Origin: Dasyornis broadbenti
Taxonomy: Eukaryota; Chordata; Aves; Passeriformes; Dasyornithidae
Reading direction: 5' to 3'
Length of the DNA: 64,000 nucleotides
Assembly (NCBI GenBank): GCA_013397935.1
Contig: VZRN01003459.1
Coordinates: forward strand, 759,054 to 823,053
Both the position numbers and the translations under genes were made by a program. Below, one piece after another: positions 50,145 through 60,700 of this stretch (position 1 is its first letter; every line of letters starts with the position of its first letter). The notes beneath the pieces are model-generated. The model made no database searches, had not been told where the DNA came from, and worked only from the letters and a program-made list of their open reading frames with translations.

Positions 50145-50816
50145 TAACAGAAACCATAGAAAATATAAGTGTGGGAGAGAACTATTTTTAGCTTTCTGTG
50201 AGGGTAAGTTATCTTCAGTTTTATAGGTGACAATAGTATACTGGTAGCGTGGATGTAAGATTTTATGAAGGACCATATCCTAGCAGGAGTGCATCTGAAA
50301 TACTCCTGAAAATTTTGATCTAGTGCGCACTTATGTTGAGGCTATACTTACTATGTGTGCAATAAAGAGTTGAAACCCACTGAGAACTTTGCTACAATGT
50401 GAACTGTATGCGAACATGAACTATAAGGTGAATACTAAAATGTATCCATTCCTTTCTGTTCCACAACATTAATAGTTCTGCTGCTTATGAGCACTAGGCT
50501 GAAGCCAGAAAATCAAAGCTAAGGTTGTTATTTTGTCCTATTGTGCTTTTTTCATCCTCCATAATAGTTTGAATTGACATAACTGTAACTTTAATTTTCA
50601 ATGTCTTAGACTCTCACAGTGCAAGCCAGATTTTGACACTTCACCTTTCTTTTTAAATATTAGATTCCACACCGCCACTCTTTGTATTTAAGGCTATTTT
50701 TAGCTGAATTGTCTTGTTAATCTTGGTGGACATCAGTGGAGCTGAAAACCATTCAAATAATAATAGCTATACAACTTGCTCACCTGTGGATAACCATTAA
50801 GAGTCTGTCTGGAAAA
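50145..50816. other. Unique AT-rich DNA, no gene seen
   Basis: Nothing recognisable. Confidence 0.6.
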
Positions 50817-50986
50817 GATAGGTTTCGGCTGGAATAGAGCTAATGTTCTTAGAAGTTGGTACAGTGTTTTGGATTTAGTATGGGAATAATGTTGATAACA
50901 TACTGATTTTTTAGTTGTTTCTAAGTAGACCTTACTGTAAATGAAAGACTTTTTGATCTCGATTTCCCATGCTCTGCCAGTAGAAG
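50817..50986 (+). mobile_element. ERVL-like LTR, 5' fragment
   Basis: The start of the LTR family: GATAGGTTTCGGCTGGAATAG, then TGTTTTGGATTTAGTATGGG, AATAATGTTGATAACATACTG, AGTTGTTTCTAAGTAGACC and CCATGCTCTGCCAGTAGAAG. It stops abruptly at a run of 14 A (50,987-51,000). Promoter and poly-A signal are missing. Confidence 0.88.
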
Positions 50987-51136
50987 AAAAAAAAAAAAAA
51001 TTCCCATTTCCTTTTCTTTGAGTCCATTTGGATTTATTTGTTTTGGGGGCTTTTTTGTTTTTTTGTTTTTTTGGTTTTTTGCTTGCTTGTTTTTTTGTTT
51101 GTTTATTTTTTGTTTGGTTGTTGTTTTTTCTTTTTC
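50987..51136. repeat. Poly-A run and TTTG-rich low-complexity tract
   Basis: Fourteen A residues, then a short unique stretch, then about 100 bp of T-rich sequence with regular TTTG, TTTGG and GCTTGC interruptions (51,034-51,136). It replaces the missing part of the LTR. It ends in TTTTTCCCAG, which resembles a splice acceptor, but no exon follows that I can recognise. Confidence 0.85.
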
Positions 51137-53980
51137 CCAGGTACTGTTCTAGCACAGGAATTTATAAACAGCTGAAAAACCTGAATCAAAACAGAGGTTA
51201 CTACCACACTCATTAAATGGAACTCATTCTTAGAAACTGAGCCTTCCGCAAAACAGGGAAGAACCAATGCAGAGACTCATTCTCCACAGCACCCTTTAGT
51301 CTTCAGGGAATTACATTTTTAAATACAACGAAAAATAATGCCACTTTTTAAAATGATACTCTGCTTGCCAAACATGAGTCCTGTAGAACCTACCAAATGT
51401 TAATTTTACTAAGCTTAGCCTCTTTCCAAAGGTTGTCATTCTCTCTGAAAAAAAGCATGAGCTGTGAATTGTCCAGCATGGGAAATGTTACCAATCTGCT
51501 ACTACAATTTTTTAGAATAACAATTCCAAGGAACATATGATGAAGCTAGAGTATCATGTTACTACCTTTTGGGAATAAAACATGTCCCAGTTTCACTTGT
51601 AAATTGTTTTAAAGGAACAGTAAGATCACAGCAATAATTTTGTTTTCTCTTACATTGTTACTCACATAAGAGGAAAAGATACATAAAACAGTAACAATTC
51701 AAGAAAATCTATCAAACAAATCAGAAGTGTATAAACTTGCCTATGGAACATATCCTTCTATTTTAATAAAGTATTATATTAAAAAGTGTAGGTGAGAGTA
51801 TTTAATTTTTCTCTCCCTGTCTTTCTCTGTTGTGATTTACTACTGTCCACATTTACATCTAATTAATGAACACTCCCGCTGGTGTTGGTTATTTTAGTAG
51901 AGAATGTTTTATTATTTTACCTGATTTCTTTTTAAAGATTTATTATTTTAGTGCTGCTTCTGGTGACTGACGAGAAGCATAACTCAACATAAAGAAAATA
52001 AAGAGAGCTAGGAGCAAGAAAAGTAATGAAGAGAAAACTTAGCACAAGCTTTTTTCTTGGCGATGAACAGAAACTCCATTTGCATAATAGTAAAAAAGAC
52101 CACGCTCATAACAAATTCAAGGAAAATATTTTCAAATTAAATGTTCTACACCAAGCCTGGACAAGAGAGAACATTACATTTGAGGTTTGCATTCAGAAAT
52201 TGCATCAGCTTTGGGGTCTGGTTGTGTCCAGATAACATTTTGAAGATTCTGTTACAGATGTGGCTCATATATTTTGAAAAACTGAAACTTTAATGCCCTA
52301 GTCTATTGGCCTGAATTCAACCATTCACTTGGTCTCCCTTATTGGTTTGATCCTCTCACCAATACCACTCAGCAATGTTTGCACCTCCCGTTTCAAATAC
52401 ACAGTACATATCTGCTTTCTCTGGTCAAGACACAAAGACTTTCTCTCTGAAAACCCAACTTTGAAACATATACTCAGTTCACAGTAGAGACAGCTACACC
52501 CATTCCACAGCACTTAAGGAAACTGCTATGAACACAGGAAAAAATACTGTTGCTAGCGAAATTTTCACGGTACCAAAGAACTTAATGACTTATACATCTT
52601 GGATCTTTTGTACTTTACTCAAATGATTGCATTTGCTAGCTAAAAGAGGTTTAATATGTGTATGTATCCTTGCTTATTTTTAATGAAGACTAGTTTAACA
52701 TGTATTTTGGGAATTTGAGACAAGTGACAGATTTAGTGTCTTAGCTTGTTTTGCTGAATCAAAAGACATTTTGCTGGAGTGGAGATGACAATATGTGAAT
52801 AGATGTAAATTATTTCCCATGTCTCCTGCTATTAGTGGACAAGCTGTTACAAGGATTCCAGGATGCAGCTGTTGAAAGCAAGATAAGCTATGCTGCCTAA
52901 ATTCTGCTGATGTTTTAGAGTTGCACTTACATTGCAAAGGAGTTCTGACCAGAGATATAACTACGGTACCCCTCTCATATTTCTTACTATGCTTCTAGTT
53001 AGAGAAAGAGTAAATTACTTCTTGCTGCAGTTCAAATACAACAGGAATTACAATCAAAAACCAATCCCTTTTGTCAGACTACTCTGTTGCAGGATATTTG
53101 GAATGACAGTGAATGTTAGGCCAGCGCATGTGCTATTAACTTCACATGGTTAGGTGTAAAGAAAACCAAGAGAGCATACCGCATTACAGTAGGTGTGAGG
53201 AACCATATGTAATTTTTTTCCAGAAAGGCTGAGCAGCTCAGTGCTTTGCTGTGATAGGAGTATCCATTAGTACTTTCAGGGATCAGTCTGGCTCCACATA
53301 ATGGCCTTATTAGCACCCAATAGCATGGGAAGGTGAAGCACAGGAGAAGCTTTGAGACATTGTGATTTCATATTTAGTTTTAAATAAATATGAATCTTGG
53401 GTGGAACTCAATCCAAAAGCATACGCCGGTATATACAGTCCATACAGTGAGATTATCACCAGCTCAAAAAATCATAATAAAAACCCCACAGAAATTAAAG
53501 TTTCTCCACTCCCTAGTGATGCATAAAGGCAATTCTGCTTCTTGGTACAACTTTTCTGTGCCTGCATTACCTTATATTTTCTGCACACTGGTGGTAGGAG
53601 GAAATACTTGGTTTTGCAGATATGTCAATAGATAGGCACTGTATGACACTGGTTTACAGTAATTGTGAACTGCTTAAGTTAGAGCTACTCATTACTTTTG
53701 CTGCCATACCAGCCTGTCTTTTAAATTACTGAACGCAATAAGGGGCATTAAGAAGAATGATTTAGCCCTTTAAGATATTTCGCACTCTTTTGTTGCTGAA
53801 AAGATATACAGAAAATTGATCAGACAGTGACCCAATCACACTGGATTGTTTAATTTTGGAAAAATTTACATCTTGTGTATGTCAGCTTTTTTTCAAATAA
53901 TTGCTTCTTCATGGCATGGTGGTCAAAAAAGCCTAAAGAGAAAAGTCTTTAAGGATATGCCTTGACTTAATACTTTAGAG
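51137..53980. other. Unique AT-rich DNA, no gene seen
   Basis: About 2.8 kb with no recognisable gene or interspersed repeat. Confidence 0.6.
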
Positions 53981-54188
53981 GTAAAGTGTCGCCGCTGTCC
54001 ACTGGCCACTCACTTGGCCCGGCGTGGCCAAGCAGGACGACTTGTAGTGCCTAGGTCACCGGCACAAAGACTCAGGCTGCAACTGCCTTTCCCTCAGCCT
54101 CCCGGAGGCGAGCTGTCTCTAGGCAACCCTGAGCCTTGTAGCACTGTCCTGGAGCACGAGGTGAGCGCAACTGTAGCCGCTTGTAAAG
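53981..54188. other. GC-rich 196-bp segment bounded by GTAAAG
   Basis: GTAAAG (53,981-53,986) starts an abrupt change from AT-rich DNA to a GC- and CpG-rich segment, 53,987-54,182. This is closed by another GTAAAG (54,183-54,188), at which the solo LTR begins. The segment starts TGTCGCCGC, which is LTR-like. It contains CAGCCTCCCGG and a GGCAACCCTGAGCC block, both with counterparts in the same order in the neighbouring LTR (CAGCCTCCCGG; GGCAACCTGGGCC). It may be a diverged, internally deleted relative of that LTR, an extension of the LTR itself, or unrelated captured sequence. GAG|GTGAGC at 54,158-54,166 resembles a splice donor on the plus strand. Confidence 0.5.
54183..54188. repeat. 6-bp target-site duplication, left copy
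   Basis: GTAAAG directly abuts the LTR end (plus strand TGTGGCGAC...). The identical hexamer follows the other LTR end at 54,830-54,835. Six base pairs is the usual duplication size for class II (beta/alpha-like) retroviruses. Confidence 0.85.
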
Positions 54189-54248
54189 TGTGGCGACGGG
54201 AGCAAAGAGGAGAGAGGAGACCTCCTGTGTCGGTATAATTCCAGAGCC

Positions 54249-54254
54249 TTTATT
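54249..54254 (-). terminator. LTR poly-A signal AATAAA
   Basis: AATAAAGGCTCTGG on the minus strand, about 95 bp downstream of the TATA-like box and 60 bp before the LTR end, the normal R/U5 arrangement. Confidence 0.75.
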
Positions 54255-54342
54255 GCCCAGCCTCCCGGGGAGAGAGACGTGGGCCTACGGACACTGAACG
54301 GGACCGAGCGCACAAGGCCCAAAAACAAGGGGTTGCAAGGGG

Positions 54343-54354
54343 TTTTAAAGGGAG
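54343..54354 (-). promoter_or_regulatory. LTR TATA-like box
   Basis: CCCTTTAAAACCCC on the minus strand, downstream of three CCAAT boxes and upstream of the poly-A signal by a typical R-region distance. Confidence 0.55.
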
Positions 54355-54790
54355 GAGGAGTTGGGACGAGAGGGGAGGAGATAATTCCCTGGGCCAATGG
54401 GGGTAAATTAAGTCATACATAAAAACCAATGGGAATTGACCCAGGGCGGTTCCAGGGGTGGGTTCGGAGAATACAACCAATGGAGAAGGGAATTCGAGGG
54501 AAGGTTCGGGAACAAGGGAGGAGAAAGGGGAAGGGTTTAGGGGATTGACATTACATTAACATAAGAGTGACAAGTAACTGAAGAAAACTCTAGAACAGGG
54601 GGAGGAGCGTTAGAGGGAGCGGCGGCCCATGGGAGTGGCCGGCCCTTCGGCACCGCCCTCGCCGTCTGTGTCCCTGTCGGCGTCTGCCCATGAAACCTTA
54701 TCATTAGTCCAAAAACTGAAAGTCTGTGGGGCAGACCCCTCACGAGGAGCGGGCTGGGCTGCGGCCATCTCCAAATCCAGAGTCACTGAG

Positions 54791-54813
54791 GTTGCCACGT
54801 CCTGCGTGGCAAC
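54791..54813. repeat. 9-bp inverted repeat near the LTR start
   Basis: GTTGCCACG, 5-nt spacer TCCTG, then the exact complement CGTGGCAAC. It lies 16 bp inside the U3 end of the ERVK-like LTR. GTTGCC/GGCAAC half-sites resemble RFX X-box halves, but the spacing is wider than a classic X-box. Confidence 0.85.
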
Positions 54814-54829
54814 CTGGGCCACCGCAACA

Positions 54830-54835
54830 GTAAAG
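54830..54835. repeat. 6-bp target-site duplication, right copy
   Basis: GTAAAG directly after the LTR terminus (plus strand ...CCGCAACA). Identical to the copies at 54,183 and 53,981. Confidence 0.85.
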
Positions 54836-56910
54836 TTCAATACTTCGTAGTTGTACTCTAATGCTGGAGAAAATTTCTGCAAGGTGCCTTTTTCACGACT
54901 TCTTTTGGCAGAGTTACATTTTTTAAATGACAGATTTAGAATCCCTTAGCAAGTGCTTTCAGTGACAGACGATGAAAAACAGAGAATAATAATGTCTTTA
55001 CCTTTCATGGGTAAAATGTAATTTTTTTTTTTTTTGTGGAAATGTGTATACTCTTGACTTTATCTTTTAGTTGTAAACACTGGCTAGCCTTGGGACTATG
55101 GCAGTTTCTAAAGCCAGTACACCATTTATACTGATTGCTTTTATAAGCTATTGCAGAGTTCCAGTTAAGAAAGATCCCCTTTTGGGTTGATGGAGTAAGA
55201 TTTCAATTTCCTTCTCCTAGCTCTTCTCCGCTGTCTCCTGAGATTGATAATGGCATTGTTCAGACCTAAATGCACTTACTACTGTGCTCCTGAATCTGCA
55301 AATCTTTTGAGGCACAGGTCCAAAGTCCAACTTTTCTGCTGGCTTCATAGAGTTAGACCTCAGGGCTAGTACATGGTGTACATTATGTTGTCCATTTTCA
55401 TACAGAGGAGTTTGAATGGAATGCTAAATTTGCACCATCTTGTTAGCCTAGCATTTTTGTTTACTAATGTTCATCTGCTCCTGCGGAAAGTCCACACTGG
55501 CTCTAATGGATCAGGTTCAAAAGCAGGACTTCCAAGCTCTACAATGAATTTTCTTTCCTTTGGTGAGACTGGCAAGCAAAAGTAGTGGTAAAATGTGGGC
55601 TAACTTTTCTAATGCAGCTTTTCAGAGGGCGTATCTCAATGTATACCTCTATTGTCTGTTAAAAGAGTAAGGAAGCTTTTTAGGGATTGCCTACAGTGCT
55701 TTTTACTGTCTTTCTTGGCAAATGTCAAAGAGGCTTCACAGATTTGCTAGCCTTTGACTCATATTGATCTTTGATCTCTTTGATGTGGGAAGAGTCAAAT
55801 GAGCTTAAAACCTGGCCTAATAAGGTCAGAGAGACTGTTGTGGGGAGGAGAAGCACTTGTCTCCATAGGCAAATTAATGGTTCGGTGGTGTCTGGTTAAC
55901 CACCATGCAGGCATACTAGTAAAAGCAATGCTACTGATAATATGAACTGCTCTTTTGTCTGAAAGTCCTGATTAAGATCAGGACCCTCTTTTATTACCCA
56001 TCCAAACAGTAAAATTAACTTCCTAATGGCTTTATAGTCTAAGAAAGACTGAGTCCTGGTGGGAAACCAAGTCTGTTATCACCCCTTGGTGCAAATAGAC
56101 AAATGGGATTCAAAGAGATAAGGAAAAACATCCAACACTGCACAGGGATTCTTTGGCGTTGGACTAAGAACTTCATATGATCCCCCTGAAGCCTGAATCA
56201 TTCCTCAACTACAAATATGTTCCGTGTCCCACAGCAAACAGTATCTGAGAAATGTAATGCAGGCACATCTTAACAGAGGATTCTTGCAGGACAGATGTTA
56301 GGGAGCTCTTTTGTATCTCTTAGATAATAGCTAAAGGGTTTTATTTCTATATTACACCATCCCATCTTTGTAGACTTAATAGTACAGAATAAATGAAATA
56401 GAAAGCTCAGCATTGAGTTCTTCATTTAGTCTATCTATTTGATATGAGAAAGAAATCTCTGCTCTTTCCTTAGCAAATTGAACAAATGCTATTTGTAGTT
56501 TGCATACTGGAGAAGGATTTTCTTTTGGGAAACTAACTATGTCAGTATTTGGTCATTTATATAGTTACTAGCCATGCATTAATATGTATTTTCTATCCCG
56601 ACTTTTCTGCTTAAGTATATAATTTTACTTTGTTAAGAAATTGCTTGGGAGCTTGTATATATAAAGTAGTAATGTTTTGGGGTTTTTTTGTTTAATTATG
56701 CTCGTATTTTTCATTTTGCCAGTCTCTCAAAATGCTTCTTTTGCGGCCTGTACCAGTGTTTTTGCTGAATAAGGACTTAAGGACAGAAATGCACCACTGT
56801 CTGCCTGTGATTGACAGAAAACAAAGCTTCCTGGCAATGCAGACATTTCATTGACCTCCAATGATTGCAGGTGCAGAGTTATAGTTCTCCTTTGAGTACG
56901 CTGTCAGTGT
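54836..56910. other. Unique AT-rich DNA, no gene seen
   Basis: About 2.1 kb with no recognisable gene. A 14-nt poly-T run lies at 55,022-55,035. Confidence 0.6.
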
Positions 56911-56946
56911 TTATTTAGGTGCAGTGACTTATTTAGGTGCAGTGAT
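56911..56946. repeat. 18-bp tandem duplication
   Basis: TTATTTAGGTGCAGTGAC followed directly by TTATTTAGGTGCAGTGAT; one mismatch at the last base. Confidence 0.92.
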
Positions 56947-57674
56947 TCAATGATTGGTGGTTTTAGTACACCTAGATCTAAAGCATATTTCTTCCTAGTA
57001 TAATGTATGAAAAAAAGAACTAGAAAAGTTTAATGTACTACTATTTGATTTTTGTCACAAGTTCTGCAGACCAGGGATATTGTAAATATTTCCTCAAGTG
57101 CAGGGAATTACCTCAAGTTCACCATAAAGCAGTTTCCTTCTGGTCTGATTAAGCCCAAGAAAGGTATAATAGATGGAAAGGTTTACATGGTTCAGTTGGG
57201 CCTCTGATGTATCGCTGAACTTGGACTTGAGCGAAGCTTGTCTTGAATAGATCCCGTATTTACTCAGGAAAAATTACATCCAGATTCTCCACTAAATCTA
57301 CAATCAAAACATAAAGAAGAGACAAAAAGTCAAGAGGACTGTCTTCCAGGAGAAGAGAGCAATAAACAGAAGAACAACATATTCATAAAACTGAAGGTCC
57401 ATTTCCAAAGAAATTTTGAAAGGCAGATATGCTTTATAAGAGTTATTGTGTCTATATTCAGTGCCAGTGCACTGTAAGCTTCTTTCCTTCCCTTCAATGA
57501 ATAAACATATCTGTTTGATGTGTGGGTTAGAGTTGGTATTCCAGTTGAATAATGATTGTGAAGATGTATCTTTTAGGGAGAAGTTACTGTTCTGTATAAT
57601 CCTCTATCCTCAGCTCAAGCACATGACCTGCTGCTATTAATCAAGGACTTCTGGGGAAGTCTAATGGTGTGTGT
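56947..57674. other. Unique AT-rich DNA, no gene seen
   Basis: Nothing recognisable, though the part just before 57,675 may belong to the following CR1 fragment. Confidence 0.55.
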
Positions 57675-57735
57675 TTGGGATGGAGGTCAGCCTGGATGAA
57701 CACATTGATCCCTTCTGACCTTACAGCCTATGGAC
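57675..57735 (+). mobile_element. Old CR1-type LINE 3' end
   Basis: GGGATGGAGGTCAGCCTGGA, then TGATCCCTTCTGACCTTACAGCCTATGGA, resembles the 3' tip of reptilian-type CR1 elements (GATGGTCCCTTCTGACCTTAAAGTCTATGA-like). Orientation is plus. Only about 60 bp are recognisable, and this type differs from the other CR1 copies in the window, so it is likely ancient. Confidence 0.6.
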
Positions 57736-60700
57736 TTTTTGCTTAATGAGGATATGGCTGTTAAAAAGGTTTATTCCCTGGCTCTACATTAATCTATATA
57801 GAAGTCTAATAGAATGTAATTGAAAACAAGTGAATGCTGGATGAGAAAAAAATATAGCTGTTTCCGCTTTTCTGGATGGAGTATTGTCAGTGTAATAGAA
57901 ACCATCATTTTCTTTACCTCATAAAAAGCATGCAGAATTTGTGTTCTTTCATGTCATGAATCATAAAGGAGTATACAGATAGAACCAAGTCTCTCCTTTG
58001 TGAAAGCTGTGTAAGCCTGCTATACCCAGAAAAATAGAGCTATAAATTGGCACTTAACAGAGACAGATGCTATGTATGAGAATGTAAAAGACCTGATTTT
58101 TTTTCAGATAGAAGGACATTTGCAGTGGTCAGCAAATATGCTGACATTTACACACTACCATATACGTTAAAGAGAATTTGGGGTTAGTTTTTTCCCCCAA
58201 TTCTTCTACCAGAACATTCTCTATCATTAGACAACTGTACTGTTTGTCTAAAGTGGCTGTGCTCACCAGAGTAAAAAAAAAAACCTCTCCTTTAAAGAAC
58301 ATGCTGTTCTGAGCACCTAAGAAGTGTAGTGGTGTGCTGGTAATATCCTGTACACAGCTCATTTCCGAAGATGAGCACACATCTTTCTATTCCTTTAATT
58401 ATTAAAAGATCAGTATTTTCCCTTTGTTTAAAAGAATACAAACTTCTGATTTACCTTCAGGAAGCTGAATCCCAAAGACAGATGAAATATTGAGTGAAAC
58501 TAAAACAAAGACTAAAAGAAAGTAAGTTCAAGAAATTTAAGAAAAGCTTACTTAAGCAGTAATTCTAAATAATTTACTACGGATTTGTTTCAGATTTTTG
58601 GAGTTCTGCTTTTGCAGTAACTTAATTCATACCTTTACTCCAATTTTCCAAATTCCTGTAAACCACACAAGTTGTTAGGATTATAACTGTACCATATGGA
58701 AGAAAGCTGTCTTTCTCAACATACTGTATTTTTAATTACAGGACAGTACCTATTTTCTGCTGCAGAGATTTCCTAATTTTAAATTTTGACATACCTGTCC
58801 TGTGTAAATATCCCATAGGAAATTGGAATTCCAATCTGAAATGCACTGTTGTAGACACTTAAGCATGAATCATTGTCCTGAAATTAAAATAAATAAAAGA
58901 CTAAATTTATGGTCAAAAATAAAGAAAAAATAAATTACGTCTGACAAAGAATTGTTCCTACTTTGCAAATGGGAAATGGAGTCAATGCAAGATTAAACGA
59001 TTTGATGTGACCAGGGTCATGCATGCAACCTGCAGCAGCCACTGGCATTGAATTGCTGCCTCCTGACTGCCAAGCTTAACAGCAGAAACATCTTTCTTTT
59101 CACCATACCTTCTCTCTTTTTAACTCTTTCATGTTTTGCTCTGGTAAGTGGATGTCATAGGGTGGCAGAATGCCTGCTTTATCAAACGTTTTTCATTAAG
59201 AACATATGTCAGAACTTGAGTATTTCCAGTACTTTCCCCTTCAATGAAACCTCATCCACATACCTCCCACACTGCTTTCTAGAAGACACATTTGAGGACC
59301 AAGCACACCCTCATTTCTTTTCCTGATCATTTTGCTAGAGACAAATGTTCTCCCTTCTGTGGCAGCAGCACTAAAGTTCAGACTTTGTCCATTGCTAGGC
59401 AGATGTTATGACTGTAAGGAAGAGTTCCTCTGTGCAACAGGGGGTCTTTCGGTTTATCTTTACAAAGCATGGAGAAGAGGTTACTTGCATGCCAGTTTTC
59501 AAATAGCACATAGTCTTAGTTATTTTTGTTCAGAAGAAGAAGGAGGTGGTAAACCCTACTGGACAGAAAAAACTCTAGGCTGTTTGATGCATTTCATGCA
59601 GTTACTTTATTATGGAATGAAATAAACTCCTTGTCTTACAATACCACTTGCCTGATTAAGTCCTACATCCTAGACTACCAAACTCTGGATTGTTCAATGC
59701 ATTGTCGAAGAATCATGCCTGCAAGTCAATAGAAATACTCTTTGCTGCAAGCCCAATTGCTCAACATTGCCCTCCCTGAGCTGCAATGTGGAAAGATTTT
59801 ACAGGGAGCAGTGTCAAAGGGTTAGAGAGCAGAGCCCTGTCACTGATGGAAATATTATATGTCAGATCTGTAAGGAAGTTACAGTCGTCAGAAAGAGGAA
59901 TGCAATGCTAAACAATGTTATCATCAGCACACTGAAGGAATGCTTTTACTTCCTATAATGTTACAGAGGGGACTGACCTAAGCCTGTATGCAGTAGAGCA
60001 CAGCACAGATTTGCATTAGCTAAACATTTTCGACCTTTTGTCTGCAGTAAAATGGTGTTCCTCACTGCAGCTGAGAAAGATGGAAATTCTTTTCCGGTCT
60101 CCCCAGTTCTGGCAGAGCTGATGCTATTATGCTCTGCAGAATGTTTATACTGTTATACTGTTTAGTTTACTAGAAGTGTCCAAATAAATCCAACAAGCAA
60201 GAGGGAAGAAGATGACTTCTTTTTTTTATGCACTCCCCTTTCTAGGACTGTACACCTAGCTGTCCTGTACACTACATTATCAAAGACCAGCTCAACTGAA
60301 GATGAAATAGACACCCCCACTGTACTTACTACATTTCAAGTTCCCAGGGAGCACTGATATCAGTCTGGACAGTTTGATGTAATCCTACTAATGTAGCTGA
60401 AGCTATCTGGGCTCAAGGATTTATTAGTTGTGAACGTTCATTTTTGTTTTTACTGGGTTAGTGCCAGTAAATAAGTCACCAAAACCACTAGCTGAGTGTC
60501 ATATGATAGGAAAAGGCTGGGATCACAAGTAAGCCTTCTGTCTTTTAACAAAAAAAAGTGCTGAGGTAAGCAGCGTCAAACCCAGCTGCATCAACATGAT
60601 GGTGGGAAGACAAATGAGAGCTTTCACTGGATACAGGGGATAGAGAGCCTACAGTCTGAAAAACCTCTTCATATCCCAGAAACAGCTGTCATAACTGAAA

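Larger units (their letters stand above)
54189..54829 (-). mobile_element. ERVK-like (class II) solo LTR, 641 bp
   Basis: The sense (minus) strand begins TGTTGCGGTGGCCC and ends CCCGTCGCCACA, with TG...CA termini and a perfect 6-bp duplication GTAAAG on both sides. U3 carries three CCAATGG-type boxes (about 54,477, 54,423 and 54,392 on the plus strand, written there as CCAATGG). These precede a TATA-like TTTAAAA (near 54,345-54,352) and, about 95 bp on, the poly-A signal AATAAA (54,249-54,254), with a short U5 of about 50 bp. CpG is abundant and undecayed and the duplication is perfect, so the insertion is probably young. No internal retroviral gene adjoins it, so it is a solo LTR left by LTR-LTR recombination. 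The class II label rests on duplication size and general architecture; the family name is not known to me. Confidence 0.85.

Noticed and set aside
49930..50226. 98-codon frame with repeated Ile-Tyr runs
   Set aside because: A translation of TA microsatellites and a tandem duplication.
51126..51145. Splice-acceptor-like end of the T-rich tract (TTTTTCCCAG)
   Set aside because: No recognisable exon follows; a T-rich tract ending in AG is common by chance.
54610..54882. 90-codon minus-strand open frame that could look like a retroviral or host gene end
   Set aside because: It starts outside the LTR in flanking DNA, crosses the LTR boundary at 54,829 and runs into U3. The GC-rich composition lowers the stop frequency, so it is a chance frame.
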